DNA from: Paenibacillus anaericanus
GTDB taxonomy: Bacteria; Bacillota; Bacilli; Paenibacillales; Paenibacillaceae
Direction: 5' to 3'
Length of the DNA: 64,000 nt
NCBI RefSeq assembly: GCF_003994475.1
Contig: NZ_RZNY01000001.1
Span: forward strand, 177,714-241,713
The position numbers and the translations under genes were made by a program. Below the pieces are notes generated by a model that was not told where the DNA came from, did no database searches, and saw nothing but the letters and a program-made list of their open reading frames with translations. The first letter of the stretch is position 1, and the number at the start of each line of letters is the position of its first letter. Positions 58,845 to 64,000 of the stretch are shown one piece after another.

Positions 58845-59708
58845 ATGTTTATTGATCCTATGTTACTCGCAACAGCAGCGGCTCCGTTTAGTGACCCGCG
58901 ATTCATCTATGAACCTAAGATCGACGGTCATCGCTTGATCTTTTCGCAAGAGTCTGGCGTTGTCCGTTTATTTACCCGTAACAATAATGACTGTACACGA
59001 CAATACCCAGAGATCGCTAGCGCATTATTTCCCCACGATATTGTCCTGGACGGCGAGATCGCATGTGTCGACCCAACGACCGGAGTCTCCGATTTCGAGG
59101 CGACTATGTCACGGTTCCAAGCTAAGCGTGCGGACAAGATATTGCGACTCTCCGCTACGCTACCGGTCTACTTCGCAGTGTTCGATATTCTGTGGTACAA
59201 GGGAGAAGACTTGCGGAAATTGCCTCTTCTGCAGCGTAAAGAAATATTAGCGGGCTTGACATTACCCCGCGCAAATATCGGTGTGATTCCATATGTTGAA
59301 GGAGCAGGAGAAGACCTTTTCAAACAGATCAAGACCCGCGGCATGGAGGGCGTCGTCGGCAAGCGGGCGGATAGTGTTTATGAGACTGGCCGCCGATCAG
59401 AGAACTGGCGCAAGGTTATTAATTGGTCGCATGCGGACGTTTATATAACGGGATATAAAAAGGCGGAGTTCGGCTGGCTTGCGGGCGTGGCCGATGAGAA
59501 CGGAAGAGTGCGACCTGCTGGCGTGATTGAGTTAGGCGTGGGGCCGACGGAAAAGAAGGCATTTTATGGCGTGAGTAAGGCGCTGATAACCGGAGAGGAC
59601 CACAACTTCGTATACCTGGAACCAAGGATTAGGGCTAGAGTAAAAATGCGGAACTGGACTAAATCGGGGTTGTTACGCAGTCCTATATTCGTTGAGTTTA
59701 TAATTTAA
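58845..59708 (+). CDS. ATP-dependent DNA ligase (LigD-like)
   Basis: 287 residues. Motif I YEPKIDGHR gives the AMP-binding Lys, motif III-like YFAVFDILWY, motif IV GMEGVVGKR and motif V WRKVINW complete the nucleotidyltransferase domain, with an OB-fold domain C-terminal (about 205-287). It closes breaks using ATP, unlike host LigA. The ATG at 58845 has AGAGGTG upstream and TATAAT at 58821-58826; the frame to 58761 lacks a ribosome site. Divergent to the SOS polymerase. Confidence 0.9.
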   Translation: MFIDPMLLATAAAPFSDPRFIYEPKIDGHRLIFSQESGVVRLFTRNNNDCTRQYPEIASALFPHDIVLDGEIACVDPTTGVSDFEATMSRFQAKRADKILRLSATLPVYFAVFDILWYKGEDLRKLPLLQRKEILAGLTLPRANIGVIPYVEGAGEDLFKQIKTRGMEGVVGKRADSVYETGRRSENWRKVINWSHADVYITGYKKAEFGWLAGVADENGRVRPAGVIELGVGPTEKKAFYGVSKALITGEDHNFVYLEPRIRARVKMRNWTKSGLLRSPIFVEFII

Positions 59709-59787
59709 ACCTTCATAAAGGAAATTCGGAAGAGTAAGTCGAATCAGATTCTTAAGAATTCGAAAGAATTGAGAAGGAAGGTTCATC

Positions 59788-60003
59788 GTGTACACATATA
59801 TAGCCAAGGCTATCCAAGCTGAACAAGAAATCATCATTTCCTTAGTTGACGGTTCAAAAATATCCGGGATGCCAAGCTGGGGAGAAGATCGGACCAGGGT
59901 AAAGGTTGCCTCTTCCGATAAAGCCGTTTGGGTACCGCTGGACGAAATCGAACATGTAACGACTTTGTTTAGCATGAACGTAAATAAGCCCACCGACCAA
60001 TAG
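59788..60003 (+). CDS. Small protein downstream of the ATP ligase
   Basis: 71 residues (GTG start behind AAGGAAGG). A beta-barrel-like composition: AEQEIIISLVDGSKISGMPSW and VWVPLDEIEHVTTLF resemble SH3/Sm-like folds. It follows the ligase on the plus strand and may belong to the same repair unit. Function unknown. Confidence 0.65.
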   Translation: MYTYIAKAIQAEQEIIISLVDGSKISGMPSWGEDRTRVKVASSDKAVWVPLDEIEHVTTLFSMNVNKPTDQ

Positions 60004-60015
60004 GCCAGTGGGCTT
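59986..60015. terminator. Terminator at the end of the lysis operon
   Basis: AAGCCCAC and GTGGGCTT form an 8-bp stem around CGACCAATAGGCCA; T/A-rich flanks suggest use in both directions. It overlaps the end of the 59788 gene and stands after the holin on the minus strand. Confidence 0.8.
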
Positions 60016-60023
60016 TCACATAT

Positions 60024-60254
60024 CTACAGATTATATCCTCCACTGTTCGGTTTCGTTGGATTTGACACGATCCCCAGCGTAGCAAGCAGTCCAAGGGCTA
60101 CGTCTACGATAGTGATTACTTCTTGTCTCATAACATCAGTCAGATCAAAAGATCCTGTTAAGTGACCGACAAGCTGGATCAGCAATAATGCCTGAGACAC
60201 AACGCTGATCCATAAAGCGTAGTTACGCCATCTTTGTTTATTCATTTTTGCCAT
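60024..60254 (-). CDS. Phage holin (phi LC3-like)
   Basis: 76 residues. Basic N-terminus, two hydrophobic segments (ALWISVVSQALLLIQLVGHL; VDVALGLLATLGIVSNPT) and the NPTKPNSGG tail are as in the phi LC3 / Phage_holin_1 family. It makes membrane holes to release the endolysin. It lies 6 bp after the endolysin gene on the same strand. Confidence 0.85.
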   Translation of the reverse strand: MAKMNKQRWRNYALWISVVSQALLLIQLVGHLTGSFDLTDVMRQEVITIVDVALGLLATLGIVSNPTKPNSGGYNL

Positions 60255-60260
60255 TCCCCT

Positions 60261-60932
60261 CTATGAGTTTTGTTTTGGCTGACCTGAAGCTACTCTGAGC
60301 TCGTCCGCTAATCTCCCGACTTCCTTGCGCTGAGTAGTTGTCTCTGCTACTGCATACGCTGGTTTAAGAAATTTATTTATGATTGCATTTGCATCATCTT
60401 TCTTCAAAGTAAGAGCCACCTTTCTAGCGTTAATTTTATTTTGAACCGCTGCTAGTACACCTGAGGTTGGTCTTTGTCCTGCCCGATACTGTGCAGTAGT
60501 CAACCCGAACAACATCTCCAGATGTGGCAGATCTTTAAATGACTTCCAGTCTCCGCCCCAAGTAAAACCGATTTGCTTGGCTTCGTCCACCACTTGCGAC
60601 CAGTCAGGTAAATAATCTAAGTTACCATCTTTAAGCGTGTCCCATGTAACGTCTTTTCCGTTTGGCAGGAATAACGCGAAGTCTATTGCAACACCGAAGT
60701 TATGATTCGACTCTCCACCTTTTGCATTAGTTACAATTATCCCCGGCTTCGTCCGTCCCTGGGCGTATAATGCATTCTGTTCGGCGTAAGTCCGTAATCC
60801 TTGCGTTATCAGCACGTAGATTCCAATTGAGTAACAACGATCAATTAGAACCTCAGCCGCTTCAGCTACGAGCGGATGTAGATTTTTTAATCTAGCTGCT
60901 GACTTGCCTTTAACGTAGTCTAGTGTTAGCAT
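60261..60932 (-). CDS. Endolysin, M15 family peptidoglycan peptidase
   Basis: 223 residues. LITQGLRTYAEQNALYAQGR, SNHNFGVAIDFALF (HxxxxxxD zinc motif) and DLPHLEM (second His) define the D-Ala-D-Ala carboxypeptidase/L-Ala-D-Glu peptidase domain (1 to ~145). The C-terminal ~75 residues are helical and probably bind the wall. It cleaves cell-wall cross-links for lysis. Neighbours XhlA and holin support this. Confidence 0.93.
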   Translation of the reverse strand: MLTLDYVKGKSAARLKNLHPLVAEAAEVLIDRCYSIGIYVLITQGLRTYAEQNALYAQGRTKPGIIVTNAKGGESNHNFGVAIDFALFLPNGKDVTWDTLKDGNLDYLPDWSQVVDEAKQIGFTWGGDWKSFKDLPHLEMLFGLTTAQYRAGQRPTSGVLAAVQNKINARKVALTLKKDDANAIINKFLKPAYAVAETTTQRKEVGRLADELRVASGQPKQNS

Positions 60933-60933
60933 G

Positions 60934-61212
60934 CTAACCCCTCCCTTCCGTTACTAGTTTTATAATCGCAAGTATCACAGCTCCAATGACAGTCGTAACA
61001 AGCCAAAAGATAATTTTGTCGATTTTATTCAGGCGGTGATGTGCAGACTTTGCGGACTGATCGGCATCACGCGCTAACTCCTTTGTGGCTTCCAATGTAG
61101 CGGAAAGCGCTGGTACTGCTTCCAATGTCTTCTCTATTCTTCCTAGTTGCACCTGGATATCCACCAACACCTTTGGATATTCATCCACGCCTCTCCCTCC
61201 TCTGCCTTCCAT
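60934..61212 (-). CDS. XhlA-like haemolysin / lysis protein
   Basis: About 92 residues. A coiled-coil (DIQVQLGRIEKTLEAVPALSATLEATKELA; key part LGRIEKTLEAVPAL) is followed by one C-terminal membrane segment (IIFWLVTTVIGAVILAIIKL), the layout of XhlA, which cooperates with the holin in host lysis. The start is uncertain: ATG 61212 (AGGGGG upstream) or GTG 61188 (GGAGG, 7-base spacing). Confidence 0.85.
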   Translation of the reverse strand: MEGRGGRGVDEYPKVLVDIQVQLGRIEKTLEAVPALSATLEATKELARDADQSAKSAHHRLNKIDKIIFWLVTTVIGAVILAIIKLVTEGRG

Positions 61213-61289
61213 GCCCATTCCCCCTCAACTCAAATAACCCCCGATATGCGGAGGTTGGATTTCTCGCTATTTAGTTAAATCCCACAGCA

Positions 61290-61484
61290 TCACCCTTCTT
61301 TAGGTCTTTGCTTCTTACGTTCAGCCTCTAACTCGCTGAGTCTTTTATCTATTGCAGATTGGACACCTAACAAAAACTTGTCTTCTTCATGGGGATAAAA
61401 AGCTGCTGCAGCTGAGATGACGGTACATACTTCGAGTACAGTTGGTTCTATTTCAATAGCCAATATATTTTTGATAATTGCCAC
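61290..61484 (-). CDS. Small phage protein
   Basis: 64 residues starting at GTG 61484 (AAAGGAT 8 bases upstream). Helical, ending in a charged tail (SELEAERKKQRPKEG). No family; it precedes the lysis genes. Confidence 0.6.
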   Translation of the reverse strand: MAIIKNILAIEIEPTVLEVCTVISAAAAFYPHEEDKFLLGVQSAIDKRLSELEAERKKQRPKEG

Positions 61485-61510
61485 GTGGATCATCCTTTCA
61501 AGCATAATAA

Positions 61511-61533
61511 AAAGCCCCACCGATTGGTGAGAC
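61511..61533 (-). terminator. Short terminator-like hairpin
   Basis: On the minus strand CACC-AATC-GGTG plus GGGCTTTTT lies after the stalk-domain gene. Short stem, moderate support. Confidence 0.5.
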
Positions 61534-61549
61534 CTAATGTGATATTTGG

Positions 61550-62137
61550 TTATTCAAATGTTTTGAGTGCTTCGTTTACTTTCTCGAGTTCAGTAGTTTT
61601 TCTGTTAATCCCCTCTTCGTTGCTTTTTAACCTTGCTTCCCATACTTGAGGACCCTCTAACTTCCCGTCCGCTTTTAAACTTTCATATTCTTTAATTAAT
61701 TCATCACTTTCCTTCTTTGCGACCTCCAACCCGGATTCCAACGTGGTCTTTTTATTAAGTAATTCATACTTTGTATAGTATTTGCCATCGATCAACGCCA
61801 CTTTATCAGTTCCAGACGTTACGGTGGGTGTTGTGGTATTCGTTGTTTCAGATGGTGAGCCTATATCATTTACTACATCCGAAGAAATTTCAATTGTTTT
61901 TCCTGTCACTTGAATATCAACTCCTAACGCTTCGGTTAAGGAACGTAATGGAACATTAGTTTTTCCAGAAATAACAGCGCCTTTATCTTGTAGCTCTTTA
62001 CCATTAACAATAACGGTATATTCACCAGTAACCTTTTGTCCTATCAAACTTTTGACTTGTGCTGATACCGTCCCAGCAGAAGAAGCAACTATTACTCCTA
62101 ATAGAAAAGCGCCTACGATATATGCCCATTTCTTCAT
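61550..62137 (-). CDS. Phage-borne stalk-domain (copper amine oxidase N-like) secreted protein
   Basis: 195 residues. Signal peptide (KKWAYIVGAFLLGVIVASSAG), then a copper-amine-oxidase N-terminal-like domain (YTVIVNGKELQDKGAVIS; TNVPLRSLTEALGVDIQV), a Thr/Ser linker, and a C-terminal coiled-coil. The domain is shared with the host protein at 5921-7342. Between tail and lysis genes, it may be a lysogen-surface or virion-release factor; unclear. Confidence 0.8.
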   Translation of the reverse strand: MKKWAYIVGAFLLGVIVASSAGTVSAQVKSLIGQKVTGEYTVIVNGKELQDKGAVISGKTNVPLRSLTEALGVDIQVTGKTIEISSDVVNDIGSPSETTNTTTPTVTSGTDKVALIDGKYYTKYELLNKKTTLESGLEVAKKESDELIKEYESLKADGKLEGPQVWEARLKSNEEGINRKTTELEKVNEALKTFE

Positions 62138-62205
62138 CCTTTAACCCTCCGTTGGTAGATTTTAGTATTAGTATATCCTACGGATGAGTGGGGGTAAATG
62201 TTTCG

Positions 62206-63765
62206 TCATAAACCTATTACAGTAGCATTAGTAAAATCAATTACTCTGTTGCGAAAACTAACATTACCTCCAAATTCAATTTCTCCATAAAGGGCATTAA
62301 AAAACAATCCATTTACCCCGATTAGATGAAGTTGATTCGATGTTCCGTATATAAGACCTTGTGAAGAGCCGCTAGCGTTGTAGTAGGTATGTCCCGATAT
62401 ACCAGCGTCATAGTTTGTACCTAGGGTAACTCTCCGTCTATTACCGCTATCGTAAAATACAAAACCGTCTGGATCTAACTCTATCCTATCACCTGACGTA
62501 GCCGTTCTAAATCTACCGCCCAGTATATCAGCACCAATAATGTTAGTACCTTCGATACGACCTCCTGTTATATTAGATGCGGTGATATCCCCGCTAAACT
62601 CCCCACCCACTGACTTCATATGACCAGACATATTTACCGACCATGGCGCACTAGCGAATACCGCATTACCCAGCCATATCCCTTGTGGACCTGCCTTAAA
62701 TATCTGGTTTCCACTACCGATCTCTATGGTCCCGCCTTTAAAAGCAGATGCTTCGACTATCCCGGTAAACCTTGCATCACCGTTTGCATCCATATAGATG
62801 GCGTTTGTCCAACTCCCGTTACCGTCACCCTTCTGAATCTTTATCTCATCGGCATTCATGACGCTTCTTGCCTTCTTGTCCCAGCGAATGGATTCAAACC
62901 CGATATCAGGACCTATTCGAGTACCATAGTAATACTTGTCCTTGCTAACAGTCGTCTGCTCGATCCGATAAATGGTGTCTTGGATACCACTAACTGAGTT
63001 TGCTATGACCATACCGCTGTTAATGCGGACCCTAGGAGAAAAGGAATACTGGATTATGCGTTGTTTCTCGTGTATGCCCAATTCCTCGTCGATGATGTCT
63101 ACCGTGTCACCTAACTCAAAATATTCAAGCCCTTCAAACTCAGGCAGTGAATTAAGTTCCAGCACATCTACTTCATACGCTGTTATAACTTCACCGCTTT
63201 GAGAGTTAACATCTTTCACAATGCCCTTTAAGTTCTTACCTAGTCGAAACTGTACGCTATGCTCTTGTCCTCTACGGCGTAGTAAGGATACCTGGTACTT
63301 GTCGAATTTCAGTTCAGCCTCAGCCACTCTAGCAAGCTCCATCAACACACCACGCGCATTTACAACCTCTTTAAAATCAACACTCACGATGTTTGTTACT
63401 TCCACCGTTCCGATTGTAAATCCTGTGCCATCCAGAGCCATCGACATTAGGTTAAATGGTGTGTTGGCGTGCATAAACCCGCCCTCAAAAACAGTAAAGA
63501 GCAGATCATAGGAGACCTGCTCACATTCTACTGATATTTCTACCTCGCCTGTTTCGGCTCGAGTCCTGCGGGCGTGGATGATATTGAAGTATTGCCCTTC
63601 GAACTCTGCGATGTTGCCAATGGTAACATAAGGGCTTTTGTCGTCATCGAGGTAAACGGAAAAACTCAAGGTGTAGGATCCGTTAATCTGCTCGCTGATA
63701 TCATCGTTAAAATAGTCATCTAAAACGGCTTGTGGTTTGAACGATTTGTTTAAGATTGTTATCAC
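62206..63765 (-). CDS. Phage tail spike / tail-associated endopeptidase-type protein
   Basis: 519 residues. The N-terminal ~280 residues (SKVTIGNIAEFEGQYFNIIHA region, LGDTVDIIDEELGIHEKQRI) match the Gp37/ prophage-tail endopeptidase-like baseplate proteins. The C-terminal ~200 residues have repeated Gly-rich beta segments (FTGIVEASAFKGGTIEIGSG; NITGGRIEGTNIIGADILGG) typical of a trimeric fibre. It likely contacts the host surface. GTG start behind AGGAGGTG. Last large structural gene before the lysis block. Confidence 0.85.
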   Translation of the reverse strand: MITILNKSFKPQAVLDDYFNDDISEQINGSYTLSFSVYLDDDKSPYVTIGNIAEFEGQYFNIIHARRTRAETGEVEISVECEQVSYDLLFTVFEGGFMHANTPFNLMSMALDGTGFTIGTVEVTNIVSVDFKEVVNARGVLMELARVAEAELKFDKYQVSLLRRRGQEHSVQFRLGKNLKGIVKDVNSQSGEVITAYEVDVLELNSLPEFEGLEYFELGDTVDIIDEELGIHEKQRIIQYSFSPRVRINSGMVIANSVSGIQDTIYRIEQTTVSKDKYYYGTRIGPDIGFESIRWDKKARSVMNADEIKIQKGDGNGSWTNAIYMDANGDARFTGIVEASAFKGGTIEIGSGNQIFKAGPQGIWLGNAVFASAPWSVNMSGHMKSVGGEFSGDITASNITGGRIEGTNIIGADILGGRFRTATSGDRIELDPDGFVFYDSGNRRRVTLGTNYDAGISGHTYYNASGSSQGLIYGTSNQLHLIGVNGLFFNALYGEIEFGGNVSFRNRVIDFTNATVIGL

Positions 63766-63810
63766 AAATTACTCACCTCCTAATGTTCATTGATCGAATC
63801 AGATGGCAAA

Positions 63811-63833
63811 ATAAAAACGCCTATGATGGCGTT
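63811..63833 (-). terminator. Terminator between the two tail genes
   Basis: AACGCC and GGCGTT pair around TATGAT and are followed on the minus strand by TTTTTATTTT. Late genes may be partly punctuated here. Confidence 0.72.
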
Positions 63834-63863
63834 AAAGGTGTTGCGTAGTATCGTCATAAAACG

Positions 63864-63998
63864 TTATCTACCCGCACTGGCAGAGAGTTGGAGCCAAAGC
63901 GGGAATTGTCCACCAAGACAAACATAATCAACAATTTTCAGGTTACCTGTTATGTTTGTATTGCCGTTATTTAATATATTCCCGTTAGTACCGTTCCC
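63864..63998 (-). CDS. Phage tail/fibre protein, C-terminal end only
   Basis: Minus-strand open frame entering from beyond 64000 and ending at TAA (63866-63864). The last residues, including NGNTNITGNLKIVDYVCLGG and a WLQLSASAGR end, are Asn/Gly-rich as in tail fibre or tail-associated proteins. The gene's start is outside the window, so its size and role are unknown. Confidence 0.6.
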   Translation of the reverse strand, partial: GNGTNGNILNNGNTNITGNLKIVDYVCLGGQFPLWLQLSASAGR

Positions 63999-64000
63999 AG

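Larger units (their letters stand above)
25369..64000. mobile_element. Prophage (siphovirus-like), left part; continues past the window
   Basis: It starts at the interrupted LuxR gene with a large serine integrase and contains early regulation, replication, recombination, methylation, lysogeny switch, lysis and tail genes. The structural genes begin at the right edge and the capsid, portal and terminase genes must lie beyond 64000. Nearly all genes are on the minus strand, in tight, overlapping order. No sign of decay (stops or frameshifts in key genes) was seen, so it may be functional. Confidence 0.95.

Overview
The window looks like a Paenibacillus-type (Bacillota) chromosome. The evidence is low-GC Firmicute gene style with strong GGAGG ribosome sites, the Bacillus-like order gerM-rph-rdgB, a spore germination lipoprotein, and a cell-surface protein with the copper-amine-oxidase-like 'stalk' domain that is abundant in Paenibacillus. 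The genus is inferred, not proven.

Bases 1 to about 25,368 are host chromosome: a HEAT-like protein, a glutathione peroxidase, alanine dehydrogenase, a phosphate-uptake cluster (stalk protein, pstS, pstC, pstA; no pstB here) behind PhoP-like boxes, a TetR-controlled ABC exporter, two tRNA genes (Gly, Arg), asparagine synthase, rph-rdgB, gerM, a YutG-like protein, an MBL hydrolase with a methyltransferase, a PrsA/SurA-like foldase, an M20 peptidase, an AraC regulator and a sulfonate/nitrate-type ABC importer. A dispersed intergenic repeat lies at the left edge and, inverted, between the two tRNA genes.

Bases about 25,369 to 64,000 are the left part of a siphovirus-like prophage that runs off the right edge. 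A large serine integrase abuts the left attachment site, and the last 29 codons of a host LuxR-type regulator remain just outside it, so the phage has split that gene. Transcription is mostly right to left. The early block (about 49.4 to 27 kb) encodes an antirepressor, a MazF-like toxin, a RecF/SbcC-like ATPase, a RecT-like annealing protein, an MBL protein, an initiator gene with an internal iteron cluster (candidate origin), helicase loader, DnaB helicase, sliding clamp, RuvC-like resolvase, two DNA methyltransferases, dUTPase, a protein with an SSB-like tail, and ArpU next to the integrase. The switch region (49.1 to 50.3 kb) has two divergent HTH regulators and an array of operator-like sites. 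The right end (about 60.0 to 64.0 kb) carries tail, XhlA, endolysin and holin genes.

The most striking part is at 50.56 to 52.23 kb, beside the switch: a compact agr-type peptide-signalling cassette with a kinase-less multi-pass membrane protein, AgrB, a 39-residue AgrD-like propeptide whose ring nucleophile would be serine, and a stand-alone LytTR DNA-binding protein. It resembles a quorum-sensing input wired to a LytTR/membrane-protein pair instead of to a histidine kinase and response regulator, and it could inform the phage of lysogen density. A plasmid-like module (ParM-like actin, small ParR-like protein, FtsK-like translocase, replication-relaxation protein), an HTH-lipoprotein cargo pair and an SOS-controlled YolD/Y-family polymerase versus ATP ligase pair lie between the switch and the lysis genes.
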